From positions 124,001 through 188,000 of the forward strand of contig NZ_AP025466.1 of NCBI RefSeq assembly GCF_024347355.1: a stretch of 64,000 nucleotides of DNA, written 5' to 3'. The position numbers were made by a program, and so were the translations under genes. Positions 25,142 to 35,399 of this stretch are shown one piece after another; position 1 is the stretch's first letter; each line of letters opens with the position of its first letter. The notes beneath the pieces are model-generated. The model was not told the origin of the DNA. It ran no database searches and saw nothing but the letters and a program-made list of their open reading frames with translations. This DNA comes from Vibrio chagasii (lineage in GTDB: Bacteria > Pseudomonadota > Gammaproteobacteria > Enterobacterales > Vibrionaceae).

Positions 25142-26326
25142 ATGTTTTCACATCTACCAAAACCAACTTTAGATCCAATTCTATCTCTTTCTGTTGCTTA
25201 CCGCGGCGATACTCGTACTGATAAAGTCGACTTAGGTATTGGCGTTTACAAAAATGACCAAGGCGAAACACCGATCATGAAAGCCGTCTCTATGGCTCAA
25301 GATATCGTTGTTGAAACGCAGAAAACCAAAGCTTACGTTGGCCTAGCGGGCTGTGAAGAGTTCAACCAAAGCATGATTGATCTCCTGCTTAAAGGGACTT
25401 CTGCAACGGATCGCGTTGCTGCGATTCAAACACCAGGTGCAAGTGGTGCACTGCGTATGTTGGGTGACTTAATGAAAGTTTCTCAACCAGACACCACAGT
25501 TTGGATCTCAAACCCAAGCTATGTGAACCACAAACCTGTAATGGAAGCGGCAGGCTTAAAAGTTCGATACTACAATTACTTCAGTCCTGAAACGAAGCAA
25601 GTTGATACTGCAAGAATGTTGGATGACCTTTCAAAAGCGGGTCCATCAGATGTGGTATTACTGCACGGTTGCTGTCATAACCCAACGGGTGCGGATATCG
25701 ACTTTGAAGCGTGGCAGGAAATTACCAAACTATCACAGAAAAATGGCTTCTTGCCGTTTGTTGATATTGCTTACCAAGGCTTTGGTGACGGGCTAGAAGA
25801 AGATGCGAAAGGTCTTCAGCATATGGCGAACAACGTGGAAGAAATGTTGATTACCACCTCTTGCTCAAAGAACTTCGGTTTGTACCGAGAAAGAACGGGC
25901 GCGGCGATTGTGATTGGTAAGAATAGCGAACACGTTGGCAACGCAAAAGGTAAGCTACTGACGCTTGCTCGCTCAACTTACACGATGCCGCCAGATCACG
26001 GTGCGGCTTTGGTGAAAACAATTCTTCAGAATCAAGAGCTAACAACGATTTGGAAGCAAGAGTTGAGTGAAATGCAGCAACGTTTGTTAAATCTGCGCCA
26101 AAGTTTATGTGATGAATTGCGAAATACTTATAACACGTCACAATTTGATTTCATTGAAAGCCATAAAGGTATGTTTACTGTACTAGGCTTTAAAGAAACT
26201 CAAATGAATCAATTACGTGAAGAATATGGCATCTACGGTGTTGGTGATGGACGCATCAATATTGCAGGCCTTTCTGAATCCCACATTCCTTACGTAGCAA
26301 AAGCGATAGCCAACGTATCAAAATAG
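25142..26326 (+). CDS. Aromatic/aspartate-type class I aminotransferase
   Basis: 394 residues from ATG 25142 (MFSHLPKPTLDPILSL), matching the start of AspC/TyrB; AAAGGG lies 11 bases upstream, and an upstream GTG at 25133 is too close to it. LGIGVYKND, CHNPTGAD and the PLP lysine motif TTSCSKNFGLYRERTGA are seen. It transfers the amino group between aromatic amino acids or aspartate and 2-oxoglutarate with PLP. TyrB-like aromatic specificity is likely but cannot be fixed by eye. The next gene begins 11 bases later. Confidence 0.88.
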   Translation: MFSHLPKPTLDPILSLSVAYRGDTRTDKVDLGIGVYKNDQGETPIMKAVSMAQDIVVETQKTKAYVGLAGCEEFNQSMIDLLLKGTSATDRVAAIQTPGASGALRMLGDLMKVSQPDTTVWISNPSYVNHKPVMEAAGLKVRYYNYFSPETKQVDTARMLDDLSKAGPSDVVLLHGCCHNPTGADIDFEAWQEITKLSQKNGFLPFVDIAYQGFGDGLEEDAKGLQHMANNVEEMLITTSCSKNFGLYRERTGAAIVIGKNSEHVGNAKGKLLTLARSTYTMPPDHGAALVKTILQNQELTTIWKQELSEMQQRLLNLRQSLCDELRNTYNTSQFDFIESHKGMFTVLGFKETQMNQLREEYGIYGVGDGRINIAGLSESHIPYVAKAIANVSK

Positions 26327-26337
26327 GAGGTGACTGA

Positions 26338-27024
26338 ATGTATAATTGGAAAGCGATTATAATCCTAATGTTTAGTGGCGGTCTGTTTGCTTGTTCAACT
26401 ACGACTCAAGCGCCAGTTGAACCAGAGCAAAAGCCTCAGGTCGAACAACCAGTAGTTGATGACTCTTCTAAGCCTGACGCAACTGAAGGCGACAAAGTAA
26501 CGGAACCTACTGAGAAGCCAGAAGAAGTAAAACCAGCTGAACCAGAAGCAAAGCCAAAACCTGAAGAAAAGCCGGTAGCGAAACCTACAACAACCAGTGA
26601 TGGTAAATTGATTCTTGGTGAAGAAGAGTGGGTATTTGTTCCAGGTTTGAAAGAAGCGTTTAAAGCACGTGTCGATACTGGTGCGACAACGTCTTCAATC
26701 AGTGCGGTTGATATCGTCGATTTTGAGCGTGATGGCAAAGATTGGGTTAAATTCAAGATTGAACATGATGGCATCACAACAGAAGAGATCAGCCTACCTG
26801 TAGAGCGTTGGGTGAAGATCAAACAATCTAGCGCTGAAGGCACACAACGTCGTGCCGTGGTTGTTGCTTCTATCCAAATTGGTGACCTAAAAGACAAAAC
26901 TGAATTTACACTTGCAGATCGAACGCATCTTTCTTTCCCACTTCTTTTGGGAAGAAGCTTCTTTAGAGATGTTGCGGTTGTCGATGTAAGCCAGAAGTAC
27001 GTTCAGAAGAAAGTGACTAAATAG
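26338..27024 (+). CDS. Lipoprotein with RimK-related / retropepsin-like protease domain
   Basis: 228 residues. Lipobox LFAC with Cys19, then a ~70-residue Pro/Glu/Lys-rich linker, then a C-terminal domain (about 88-228) of the family once called ATP-dependent zinc protease (DUF785). The motif RVDTGATTSSISA at 111-123 carries the DTG signature of retropepsin-like aspartic proteases. A GRSFFRDVAVVDV strand closes the fold. The lipid anchor and linker place the domain in the periplasm, reaching away from the membrane. Substrate unknown. It follows the aminotransferase by 11 bases, after an AGGAGG ribosome site. Confidence 0.85.
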   Translation: MYNWKAIIILMFSGGLFACSTTTQAPVEPEQKPQVEQPVVDDSSKPDATEGDKVTEPTEKPEEVKPAEPEAKPKPEEKPVAKPTTTSDGKLILGEEEWVFVPGLKEAFKARVDTGATTSSISAVDIVDFERDGKDWVKFKIEHDGITTEEISLPVERWVKIKQSSAEGTQRRAVVVASIQIGDLKDKTEFTLADRTHLSFPLLLGRSFFRDVAVVDVSQKYVQKKVTK

Positions 27025-27078
27025 ACTTAGCTTGTGTTGATTCAGACTTGTTCTGAGACTTTCTCTTTTGGAAAATTG

Positions 27079-27112
27079 AATCCCTGCTAATTGAATTAGC
27101 GGGGATTTTTTC
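27079..27112 (+). terminator. Terminator after the retropepsin-like lipoprotein
   Basis: AATCCCTGCTAATT / AATTAGCGGGGATT stem followed by TTTTTT. Confidence 0.9.
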
Positions 27113-27314
27113 GTATTACGGTCTAAAATCTTAGTAAATATCGTTAATTCGGCTCTGTTCGTCATCAGGTTACTGTTTAGCCTCGACAACGTGATCCAGA
27201 TCTCTATATAATCCGCGCTTCGTTTTTGTTTAATCCATACTTTCGTAGTCCTTATTTAGGTTTATTCAGTGACCTAATAATGATCTATCCAGTACACGCT
27301 TAGGAATTACTTCT

Positions 27315-28922
27315 TTGATATCTACCGCGAACATCACAATGCAATTTGGCGCAGAGCCTTTGTTTGAGAACATCTCCGCTAAATTTGGTAACGGCAATCG
27401 CTATGGTTTGATCGGCGCCAATGGTTGCGGCAAATCGACGTTCATGAAAATCCTAAGTGGCGCATTAACGCCAAGCTCGGGCAACGTTTCAATCACTCCA
27501 GGAGAAAAACTGGGCGTATTGAGCCAAGATCAGTTTGCTTTTGAGCAGCACAGCGTAATCGACGTTGTGATCATGGGCGACAGAAAGTTATGGGAAGTAA
27601 AACAAGAGCGTGACCGTATTTACTCTTTGCCTGAAATGAGCGAAAAAGACGGTATGAAAGTAGCAGAGCTTGAAAGCGAGTTCGCTGAAATGGATGGCTA
27701 TACAGCGGAAAGTCGTGCTGGCGATATTCTTATCCAAGCGGGTATTGAAGAAGAGCTTCATTTTGGCCTGATGCAGCAAGTGGCTCCAGGTTGGAAACTG
27801 CGTGTGCTTTTGGCGCAAGCATTGTTTGCGAACCCAGATATTTTGTTACTTGATGAACCGACCAACAACTTGGACATTCACACCATCAACTGGCTTGCTG
27901 AAGAGCTAAACCAGCGTAAATGTACAATGATCATCATTTCGCACGATAGACACTTCCTGAACTCGGTATGTACGCACATGGCGGACATCGATTACGGTGA
28001 ACTTCGTATCTACCCAGGTAACTACGAGTACTTCCTAGAAGCATCGGGTTTACGTCGTGAACAACTTCTGGCTTCTAATGCGAAGAAAACGGCAGAAATA
28101 AACGAACTGCAAGACTTCGTAAACCGTTTTGGTGCCAATGCATCAAAAGCGAAGCAAGCGAGTTCTCGTGCCAAGAAGATGGAAAAGATCACCCTTGATG
28201 AAGTGAAGTCTTCGAGCCGTATGAGCCCATCGATTAACTTCGGCGAAGGTAAAAAGCTGCATCGTCAAGCGCTTGAGCTTCAAGAGCTAGGCCACGGTTT
28301 CGAAGGCGAGACGCTATTTGCTGGTGGTAATTTGTTACTTGAGGCGGGTACGCGCCTTGCAGTTATCGGTGAGAACGGCGTAGGTAAAACCACTTTACTA
28401 CGCTGTCTAGTTGGTGAATTGGAGCAAAACCAAGGTATCGTAAAATGGTCTGAAAACGCATCAGTCGGCTACTGCTCGCAAGATAGCAGTGCAGACTTTG
28501 ACAACGACTTGAGCATATTCGATTGGATTTCACAGTGGCGTACAGCGAAGCACGATGACTTAATGGTACGTGGCATTCTAGGTCGTCTGCTGTTTACTGC
28601 TGATGATGCAAACAAGAAAGCACGTAACTGTTCTGGTGGTGAGAAGAACCGTCTGTTATTTGGTAAGCTAATGATGCAAGACATCAATGTTCTTGTGATG
28701 GACGAACCAACGAACCACATGGATATGGAAGCGATCCAAGCGCTAAATGATGCGCTGAAGGTTTATCCAGGTACGCTTATTTTTGTGAGTCACGACCGTG
28801 AGTTTGTATCTTCACTGGCAACACACATCATTGATGTGAAAGACCAGCAATTAGTGAGTTTCCAAGGTACTTATGAAGAGTACCTAGATCATCAGAAAAA
28901 GATGCTGATGGTTAACCTGTAA
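27315..28922 (+). CDS. ybiT: ABC-F ATPase YbiT
   Basis: 535 residues beginning at TTG 27315, eight bases after AGGAA, which gives [12 protein letters not shown] as in E. coli YbiT. Two ABC domains: Walker [10 protein letters not shown] near 34-42 and GENGVGKTT near 352-360; Walker [13 protein letters not shown] and [12 protein letters not shown]; an inter-domain linker [28 protein letters not shown] typical of ABC-F proteins. There is no membrane domain, so it acts on ribosomes rather than in transport. YbiT-class proteins are linked to translation of difficult sequences. Monocistronic with a terminator. Confidence 0.93.
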   Translation: MISTANITMQFGAEPLFENISAKFGNGNRYGLIGANGCGKSTFMKILSGALTPSSGNVSITPGEKLGVLSQDQFAFEQHSVIDVVIMGDRKLWEVKQERDRIYSLPEMSEKDGMKVAELESEFAEMDGYTAESRAGDILIQAGIEEELHFGLMQQVAPGWKLRVLLAQALFANPDILLLDEPTNNLDIHTINWLAEELNQRKCTMIIISHDRHFLNSVCTHMADIDYGELRIYPGNYEYFLEASGLRREQLLASNAKKTAEINELQDFVNRFGANASKAKQASSRAKKMEKITLDEVKSSSRMSPSINFGEGKKLHRQALELQELGHGFEGETLFAGGNLLLEAGTRLAVIGENGVGKTTLLRCLVGELEQNQGIVKWSENASVGYCSQDSSADFDNDLSIFDWISQWRTAKHDDLMVRGILGRLLFTADDANKKARNCSGGEKNRLLFGKLMMQDINVLVMDEPTNHMDMEAIQALNDALKVYPGTLIFVSHDREFVSSLATHIIDVKDQQLVSFQGTYEEYLDHQKKMLMVNL

Positions 28923-28988
28923 CTATCACTATGCAAGACTGATTGAGGTAGGTGAACTGACACTAATGGTTCTTCACCAGGAGAAAAT

Positions 28989-29026
28989 AAAGCCCCCGTG
29001 CACCGTTGTGTTCGGGGGCTTTTTGT
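28989..29026. terminator. Terminator between ybiT and the chemoreceptor gene
   Basis: AAAGCCCCCG and CGGGGGCTTTTTG, a 10-bp stem with a 14-base loop, between convergent genes. Confidence 0.9.
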
Positions 29027-29048
29027 TGGCTTCTGGCCAACAATCTTG

Positions 29049-30935
29049 TTAGTACTTGAACAACTGAACTTGGGTATTCAACTGTTGGGCGATGCCACGT
29101 AATTCTTCTGAAAGGTGACGCGAGTTATCGGCTTCCGTCGACATCTTGTCTGACACATCATTAACTAATTGGATGTTTTTGCTTACTTCGCCAGTCACGG
29201 TTCTTTGCTCAGATGCCGCATTCGAGATGTGTGACGCCATATCAGAGATCTGCTGGATCGATGTTGCGATCTCTTCAAGCGCTGTGGTGGCATTGTTCGC
29301 ATCATCAACACTAGATTGAGCTAAGTCTTGGCTACGCTGCATTGATTCAACGGCACTAACACTGTTTTTCTGCAGAGTCTCAATCATTTCACGAATCTCA
29401 TCAGTAGAGCTGTGAGTGCGTTGAGATAGCACGCGTACTTCATCTGCAACCACTGCGAAACCACGACCTTGTTCACCAGCACGTGCCGCTTCAATCGCTG
29501 CATTAAGTGCAAGTAGGTTAGTTTGCTCTGCGATGTCTGAAATTGTTGAAAGGATCGTGTTAATGTCTAGGGCATTCTTTTCAAGCTCTTGAATGATGCC
29601 CGATGCATTTTCTACCTGTTGTGCAAGGTTAGTGATTGAATCTTGATTACGAATAATCACACGCTTGCCTTGCTCACAGTTTTCAGTCGAACTGATCGCT
29701 GAATCTGCTGTCATCTGTGCGTTGTTTGCCATTTCCTCAGCTGTTGCCGACATCTCGTGAACTGCGGTTGCGATTTGCGAGATCTCATGCAGTTGAACTG
29801 TTAGGCCATCGCTCGTTTGGCGAGCAACATTGGTACTGACTTCAGATTGCTCGTTCAATTGGCTAGAAGAGTCTGCGATATCACGGACAATCTCTTGTAG
29901 CTTAGCGATGAACGCATTCACGTGATGAGCCAGTGTGCCAATTTCGTCCTTGCTGTTGACGGTAATACGTTGGGTTAAATCACCATCGCCTTTAGATAAT
30001 GCTTTCATTTCTGAACTTAACGTTGTTAGGGGTGCGAGTGCTTTCTTAATGACAAACATTGCCACAAATGCAATAACGGCAAGCTGAATCAGGCCAAAGA
30101 TGGCCGATTGGCGAAGCAACGAGCGGTAAGAAGCAAAAGATTGGGATTTATCGATAACTACAGTGAAGTACCAGTCGGTATGAGGAACTTTTTTCGCTGA
30201 AAGTAGAGACGCCGCGCCGTCGATGCTCATCTCCTCAAAACCCGGATCTTGAGATAGCGATTTGATCTTATTCGCAGAGAGGTTTTGTGGGACGTTAGCA
30301 ACTGATTTAAGCGTAAAGTCACGGTCTCTGTGGGCAACAATTTTACCATTTCCATCGACAAGGAATGCGTAAACGCCTAGTTGCTCAATGCTTACAACGT
30401 CGTTAATCAACGTATTTAGGTTAAGATCTGCACCAATAACACCTGAATACCCGTTGGTATTGAAAGGGCTGGCAATGGTCACGACAAGATCATTGGTTGC
30501 CACATCGACGTAGGGTTCTGTCACTACTGTTTTGCCTGTAGACATTGGCACTTTGTACCAGTCGCGAGTGCGGGGGTCATAACCTTCGGGTACGGGCAGA
30601 TCGACACCTTGTAGGAAACGGCCGTCAGAAAGTCCAGCATACGCAATTTGGAATCGACCTGCGTTAGTACTTTGGGTGAAATAGCTTTTTGGATCGTCCG
30701 TGTATTTGAACGCGTCTTTCGCTGCATTTACAACGTTAATACGACCTTCTATCCACTTTTCAATTCCAGAAACATTGGCCTCGGTAAGCGTGGTCGAATA
30801 CTGTTGGATAGAACGGTAAGTTTCGTTCAACAGTTGCTTGCCAGTGATATAAGTTTGAATCATCGTCATGGCGAAGATAATGACAACAAACATCAATGTT
30901 AGTTTGTTCTTAATAGAAATACTGCTTACACCCAT
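29049..30935 (-). CDS. Methyl-accepting chemotaxis protein with a periplasmic Cache domain
   Basis: 628 residues. TM1 about 10-30, periplasmic dCache-type sensor about 35-265 ([27 protein letters not shown] is a characteristic Cache stretch), TM2 about 273-296, HAMP about 297-350 ([26 protein letters not shown]), then the cytoplasmic coiled-coil with hairpin tip [20 protein letters not shown] near 470-490. It signals to CheA/CheW. dCache receptors often bind amino acids or carboxylates; the ligand is unknown. No C-terminal CheR-tethering pentapeptide is seen. Confidence 0.93.
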   Translation of the reverse strand: MGVSSISIKNKLTLMFVVIIFAMTMIQTYITGKQLLNETYRSIQQYSTTLTEANVSGIEKWIEGRINVVNAAKDAFKYTDDPKSYFTQSTNAGRFQIAYAGLSDGRFLQGVDLPVPEGYDPRTRDWYKVPMSTGKTVVTEPYVDVATNDLVVTIASPFNTNGYSGVIGADLNLNTLINDVVSIEQLGVYAFLVDGNGKIVAHRDRDFTLKSVANVPQNLSANKIKSLSQDPGFEEMSIDGAASLLSAKKVPHTDWYFTVVIDKSQSFASYRSLLRQSAIFGLIQLAVIAFVAMFVIKKALAPLTTLSSEMKALSKGDGDLTQRITVNSKDEIGTLAHHVNAFIAKLQEIVRDIADSSSQLNEQSEVSTNVARQTSDGLTVQLHEISQIATAVHEMSATAEEMANNAQMTADSAISSTENCEQGKRVIIRNQDSITNLAQQVENASGIIQELEKNALDINTILSTISDIAEQTNLLALNAAIEAARAGEQGRGFAVVADEVRVLSQRTHSSTDEIREMIETLQKNSVSAVESMQRSQDLAQSSVDDANNATTALEEIATSIQQISDMASHISNAASEQRTVTGEVSKNIQLVNDVSDKMSTEADNSRHLSEELRGIAQQLNTQVQLFKY

Positions 30936-31239
30936 TAAGGTACTCCATATTCAGCAAAATTTTCGCAAATAGTATCGGTATGCCATACCGCAATGAGGAT
31001 GTTTTATCAATTGGCATTTATTAATAATTTAATTGTATAAAAGGAACTAGAGCGGATGTGGTTGGATGGCCCAAATCAAGAATAGAACGCAGCGTGTCGT
31101 GAAGCTGTTTGTATAAAACTGATGGTAAAAGATGAGAACGAAAAAAGGCTAACAGGTAAAGAACCCATTAGCCTTAAAATCATGCTGTAAATGAATAATC
31201 AATAAGAATTAGCCACTTACATTAGGGGGTATAGTGAGC
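30936..31239. other. Spacer between the chemoreceptor and the small OMP gene
   Basis: 304 bases. It must hold the chemoreceptor promoter (minus strand), and near its right end the terminator of the upstream OMP gene (31141-31180). Apart from an AT-rich stretch at 31005-31040 I see nothing else. Confidence 0.5.
31141..31180 (-). terminator. Terminator of the small OMP gene
   Basis: AAGGCTAA ... TTAGCCTT with 15-base loop, followed by a T run when read on the minus strand. Confidence 0.75.
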
Positions 31240-31764
31240 TTAGAAGCCGAATCGAGCAGACATTAACAGCTGATGTCCGTATGTACCGTTATTGCGCATA
31301 TCTAGACCAACAGACAGTTGTTCTGTTGAATGGAAACGGGCACCAATACCCACGATTGAGCGAGTATCATCATTGTCGATCAGTTGACCAAGGCGAGCGT
31401 TAACTTCAACGTTTGCCATTAACCACGCTCTTAAGCCTAGGTTAATTTCAGTCTTGATGTGGTTGTCGTCATTGCGCTCAATGTTGTGAAGTAGCATTTG
31501 GCCAGTCACATCAGCAAATTGACTAATTGGACCGTTAAAACCCATACCGACAGCAGCATCCCAATCGCTTTCAAATTCTGAATCGATGCGAGCTACAAAG
31601 TGTGAGTTCTGAGTAAACATGGTTGTGACTTCACCACCGAAAGTACTAGGGCTGGTACCCATGCGCAGCTCGAATGTGTTGTAGTTAAAGTTGTTTGCAG
31701 ACGCAGAGAATGAACACAGTGCAGCTAGTCCTAAAAGGACAGTCTTGTTAGTGCAACCTAGCAT
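31240..31764 (-). CDS. Small outer-membrane beta-barrel protein (hypothetical)
   Basis: 174 residues with a signal peptide (TVLLGLAALCSFSASA-NN). The rest shows alternating strands (FELRMGTS, HFVARIDSEF, KTEINLGLRAWL, RSIVGIGARF, QLSVGLDMR) and ends LLMSARFGF with a terminal aromatic, the usual outer-membrane barrel insertion signal. The size suits an eight-stranded barrel like YfaZ or OmpA. No specific family was recognised and no enzymatic residue is obvious. Confidence 0.7.
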   Translation of the reverse strand: MLGCTNKTVLLGLAALCSFSASANNFNYNTFELRMGTSPSTFGGEVTTMFTQNSHFVARIDSEFESDWDAAVGMGFNGPISQFADVTGQMLLHNIERNDDNHIKTEINLGLRAWLMANVEVNARLGQLIDNDDTRSIVGIGARFHSTEQLSVGLDMRNNGTYGHQLLMSARFGF

Positions 31765-31802
31765 GGTGACTCCATATAAATGTATTTTGCGGCAGTATAA
31801 TA

Positions 31803-31826
31803 CAAAAAAGCCTGCAATATGCAGGC
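31803..31826 (-). terminator. Terminator of the YdeI-like gene
   Basis: GCCTGCA-AT-TGCAGGC perfect stem; on the minus strand it is followed by TTTTTTG. Confidence 0.85.
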
Positions 31827-31862
31827 CAATTTATTTGAAGGCGTTAGTTTTATATTTGTCGG

Positions 31863-32240
31863 TTATAGAATTTGGATGTGGTCAACCTCGATTTCCGGTG
31901 TTTTGCCACCTTCGTATTCACCGAAGATACGTACTTTGGTATCTGCTGTTAACGGTTGTGCTAGACGGATATCGTCGTCCAGTTCAATTTGAATTTCGCT
32001 CTGGCCGTCAGAGAAGATGAAGGTATCGTTCTTAAGCTGGCGAACAATCTTGCCGTCTACAATTGCGTCTTGCTCAGAAAACATGCTTGTGTCTGCAAGT
32101 AGTGTCGCGACAGAAACGGTTTCAATAGGTCCTGTGTAAGCAATAGAGCTCTCGTGCTTATTGTCTTTGTGGTCACCAGCCATTGCGAAAGTTGGAGCAA
32201 GGATAATAGTGGTTGCGATAGCTAATACAGTTTTTTTCAT
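31863..32240 (-). CDS. YgiW/YdeI family stress-tolerance OB-fold protein
   Basis: 125 residues, signal peptide (MKKTVLAIATTIILAPTFAMA-GD), then a BOF-type OB-fold: YTGPIETVSVATLLADTSMF, DAIVDGKIVRQLKNDTFIFSDG, EIQIELDDD, KVRIFGEYEG and EIEVDHIQIL. These segments match periplasmic YdeI/YgiW proteins, which help cells withstand peroxide and cationic peptides. Monocistronic. Divergent from cobQ with about 200 bases between. Confidence 0.88.
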   Translation of the reverse strand: MKKTVLAIATTIILAPTFAMAGDHKDNKHESSIAYTGPIETVSVATLLADTSMFSEQDAIVDGKIVRQLKNDTFIFSDGQSEIQIELDDDIRLAQPLTADTKVRIFGEYEGGKTPEIEVDHIQIL

Positions 32241-32436
32241 GGTGAACCCCTTAATGTTGTTTGTTAGTTGAAACGTTTTGTTTCGATGAGGCTATTAAAC
32301 AACACTCGGTTTGAATCTAGAGTGAGTAACACATTCATTTTCCATTCATTTTATTGAGCATCTCGTCGTCAATGACGTTAAGATGGTGCAAGAGAAGTAT
32401 TGCCTGCGGGCTGAGAAATTAAGGATTTAAGTACGA

Positions 32437-33936
32437 ATGCGAGCACCATTAAACGCCCTTATGGTTCAAGGTACCACATCAGATGCCGGAAAAAGTGTAT
32501 TGGTGGCAGGTTTATGCCGTGTTTTGGCCAGGAAGGGAATTAAGGTGGCACCATTCAAGCCACAGAATATGGCTTTGAACAGTGCAGTGACTGAAGACGG
32601 TGGCGAAATCGGCCGCGCTCAAGCTGTTCAGGCTCAAGCATGTAATATCGAACCTTCGGTTCACATGAACCCTGTATTGCTTAAACCCAACTCAGACACC
32701 GGTGCTCAAGTGATTCTACAAGGCCGTGCATTAAGTAATATGGATGCTACTGGCTACCATGATTACAAGAAAGTTGCGATGAATACGGTTATTGATTCAT
32801 TTGATCGACTTTTAGAAGAATTTGATAGCGTGATGATTGAAGGTGCCGGAAGCCCAGCTGAAATTAACCTTCGTGAGAATGACATCGCGAACATGGGATT
32901 CGCTGAAAAGGCAGATATCCCAGTGATTATTGTGGCTGATATTGACCGTGGTGGTGTATTTGCGCACCTGTATGGCACATTAGCTCTGTTATCTGAATCT
33001 GAACAAGCTCGTGTAAAAGGGTTTGTGATTAACCGTTTTAGAGGCGATATCGCGTTGCTTCAGTCGGGCCTTGATTGGCTAGAAGAGAAAACGGGCAAGC
33101 CTGTAATAGGTGTGTTGCCATATCTGCATGGCTTTAATTTGGAAGCTGAAGATGCCATTACCTCCGCTCAAGAATCCGATGGAGAGGCTAAGCTAAAAGT
33201 CGTGGTACCTGTTCTAACACGAATCAGCAACCATACGGACTTTGACGCGTTGAGACTTAATCCTTCGATTGATCTTCGTTACGTCGGTAAAGGTGAGCGT
33301 TTGAACAACGCTGATTTGATCATCTTACCGGGTACTAAGTCAGTAAGAGCCGATTTGGATTATTTGAAGCAGCAAGGTTGGGACAAAGACATTCAGCGTC
33401 ACCTGCGTTTAGGTGGCAAAGTGATGGGCATATGTGGTGGTTATCAGATGCTCGGTAATCTTATCCACGATTCTGATGGCGTTGAAGGCGAGCCGGGAAG
33501 CAGTGAAGGGTTAGGGTACCTTGATGCTGAAACCACGTTAACGCAACAGAAAACGTTAACGAACGTGCTTGGGAATTTAAGCCTAAATGGAAAGTCAGCA
33601 CCAGTAAAAGGGTATGAAATTCACGTAGGTAGGACTGATGTCAATGAAATGGTATTACCGGTTCAGTTAGAATCTGGCAACCTTGATGGCGCGATAAACT
33701 CAGATAACTCGATATTTGGTACCTACTTGCACGGTGTATTGGATAACAGCGATGCGTTATCCCTGATTTGTGAATGGGCAGGTGCTAATGAAGTAGCAGC
33801 GATTGACCACGAACAACTGAAAGAGTTGGGTATTAATCGAATTGCCGATGCCATCGAAGACCACTTAAATCTTGACCTGCTTTGGCCTGAGCTGAAACAA
33901 ACTGGCCAAGAAATTAAAAGAACAACAGATAAGTGA
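32437..33936 (+). CDS. cobQ: Cobyric acid synthase
   Basis: 499 residues. P-loop-like [17 protein letters not shown] at 10-26, [10 protein letters not shown] near 40, [16 protein letters not shown] near 170, and a C-terminal class I glutamine amidotransferase with nucleophile [10 protein letters not shown] near 336 and catalytic H in YEIHVGRT and YLHGV. It amidates four side-chain carboxyls of adenosylcobyrinate with glutamine and ATP. No other cobalamin gene is nearby. The modA start lies 6 bases past its stop, so cobQ and modABC may share a transcript. No cobalamin riboswitch was found upstream. Confidence 0.93.
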   Translation: MRAPLNALMVQGTTSDAGKSVLVAGLCRVLARKGIKVAPFKPQNMALNSAVTEDGGEIGRAQAVQAQACNIEPSVHMNPVLLKPNSDTGAQVILQGRALSNMDATGYHDYKKVAMNTVIDSFDRLLEEFDSVMIEGAGSPAEINLRENDIANMGFAEKADIPVIIVADIDRGGVFAHLYGTLALLSESEQARVKGFVINRFRGDIALLQSGLDWLEEKTGKPVIGVLPYLHGFNLEAEDAITSAQESDGEAKLKVVVPVLTRISNHTDFDALRLNPSIDLRYVGKGERLNNADLIILPGTKSVRADLDYLKQQGWDKDIQRHLRLGGKVMGICGGYQMLGNLIHDSDGVEGEPGSSEGLGYLDAETTLTQQKTLTNVLGNLSLNGKSAPVKGYEIHVGRTDVNEMVLPVQLESGNLDGAINSDNSIFGTYLHGVLDNSDALSLICEWAGANEVAAIDHEQLKELGINRIADAIEDHLNLDLLWPELKQTGQEIKRTTDK

Positions 33937-33941
33937 GAGCA

Positions 33942-34700
33942 ATGAAAAATCTAGTCACTCTTCTAGCGGTAGCGTTAACCACCTCATTGAGTTCTGCTCA
34001 TGCTTTGGCTGCCGAGAAACTCCGTGTCTATGCGGCATCGTCTATGACTAATGCAGTGAATCTGTTAGTTGAAGAGTTTGAGAAAAACCATTCTGTTGAC
34101 GTGATTCCTGTCTATGCCAGCACATCTTCATTAGTACGACAGATCGAAAGAGGTGCACCAGCAGACATCTTTATCTCGGCAAATGAAAAATGGATGACTC
34201 ATCTTGTCGATCGAAACTATGTTTCTAGTGACAATGTCACAAATCTTTGTGAGAACGAGCTTGTGCTAATTTCTCCAAAGGAAGATTCAATTTCATTTGA
34301 TATTTCAAAAGGTGATCAGTGGTCTAAACTTCTTGATAATGAAAGGCTTGCGGTTGGCAACACCATGTCGGTTCCTGCGGGCATCTATGCAAAAGAAGCA
34401 TTAGAATCGCTCGGTGTTTGGGATAATGTGAGCAGTCGATTGGCACCAAGTAACAATGTTCGTATGGCTCTGGCTTTAGTTGAACGCAGTGAAGCTAAAC
34501 TCGGAATTGTTTACAAAACGGATGCGCTGTTATCCAAGGAAGTGAGTCTTGTTTCGACGTTCCCGGCAGATTTGCATACACCAATACGTTACCCTGTAGC
34601 GAAACTGAGTGACCAAGTGGTTGCTCAGGAGTTCTATACTTTCCTTAGTAGCGAGCAAGCGAAGGACATTTTGAACAGTTTTGGTTTTGAAGTGCGTTAA
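33942..34700 (+). CDS. modA: Molybdate ABC transporter substrate-binding protein
   Basis: 252 residues from ATG 33942 (a GTG at 33933 overlaps the cobQ stop). Signal peptide MKNLVTLLAVALTTSLSSAHALA-AE, then LRVYAASSMTNAVNLLVEEF, IERGAPADIFISANEKWM and GNTMSVPAGIYAKEAL, which are the oxyanion-binding segments of ModA. Captures molybdate or tungstate in the periplasm. The next gene, modB, begins at the adjacent base. Confidence 0.94.
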   Translation: MKNLVTLLAVALTTSLSSAHALAAEKLRVYAASSMTNAVNLLVEEFEKNHSVDVIPVYASTSSLVRQIERGAPADIFISANEKWMTHLVDRNYVSSDNVTNLCENELVLISPKEDSISFDISKGDQWSKLLDNERLAVGNTMSVPAGIYAKEALESLGVWDNVSSRLAPSNNVRMALALVERSEAKLGIVYKTDALLSKEVSLVSTFPADLHTPIRYPVAKLSDQVVAQEFYTFLSSEQAKDILNSFGFEVR

Positions 34701-35399
34701 ATGATGTACCTATCGGAATACGAATACCAAGCTTTAATGCTTAGCTTGAAAGTGGCTGGATTTGCCATCCTATGGCTGATCCCAATCGGGATTGGCCTCG
34801 CGTGGCTGCTTGCTAAAAAGCAGTTTGTGGGAAAAAGCATTCTAGAGAGTATTGTTCACCTACCTTTGGTGTTGCCTCCCGTGGTGATTGGCTATTTGTT
34901 GCTGGTGATGATGGGTAGACAAGGCATTATCGGCTCTTGGCTGAATGAGGTGTTTGGTATCGTATTCAGCTTTAGTTGGAAAGGCGCGGCATTAGCCTGT
35001 GTCGTAGTTGCACTGCCATTAATGGTTCGTTCAATTCGTTTAAGCTTAGAAACGGTCGATAGTAAATTGGAAGAGGCGGCCGCCACATTAGGTGCTTCAC
35101 CAGTCAGAGTATTCTTTACTATCACCTTGCCTTTAATGATCCCTGGGATCATTACGGGAACCATGCTTTCATTTGCGCGAAGCCTTGGTGAGTTTGGTGC
35201 TACGATCAGCTTTGTATCCAATATCCCGGGTGAAACTCAAACCATTCCACTGGCTATGTACACGTTTATTGAAACCCCAGGTACTGAAATGGAAGCCGCA
35301 CGCCTGTGTGCGATTTCTATTGTGATAGCGCTGGGTTCATTGATGTTGTCTGAATGGTTAAACAGGAAGTCGGCACAACGCTTGGGAGGTAACGCATGA
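34701..35399 (+). CDS. modB: Molybdate ABC transporter permease
   Basis: 232 residues with about five to six membrane segments. [21 protein letters not shown] opens the core, and [30 protein letters not shown] is the EAA loop that docks on the ATPase. [14 protein letters not shown] is a ModB hallmark. It overlaps modC by four bases (ATGA). Confidence 0.95.
   Translation: MMYLSEYEYQALMLSLKVAGFAILWLIPIGIGLAWLLAKKQFVGKSILESIVHLPLVLPPVVIGYLLLVMMGRQGIIGSWLNEVFGIVFSFSWKGAALACVVVALPLMVRSIRLSLETVDSKLEEAAATLGASPVRVFFTITLPLMIPGIITGTMLSFARSLGEFGATISFVSNIPGETQTIPLAMYTFIETPGTEMEAARLCAISIVIALGSLMLSEWLNRKSAQRLGGNA

Noticed and set aside
26887..27189. 100-codon minus-strand frame after the retropepsin-like gene
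   Set aside because: It spans a strong terminator and overlaps the coding end; no domain or ribosome site.
32400..32436. GGCTGAGAAATTA upstream of cobQ, resembling part of a TPP riboswitch
   Set aside because: The second conserved TPP element and the rest of the fold are absent, and no cobalamin riboswitch core is present either.
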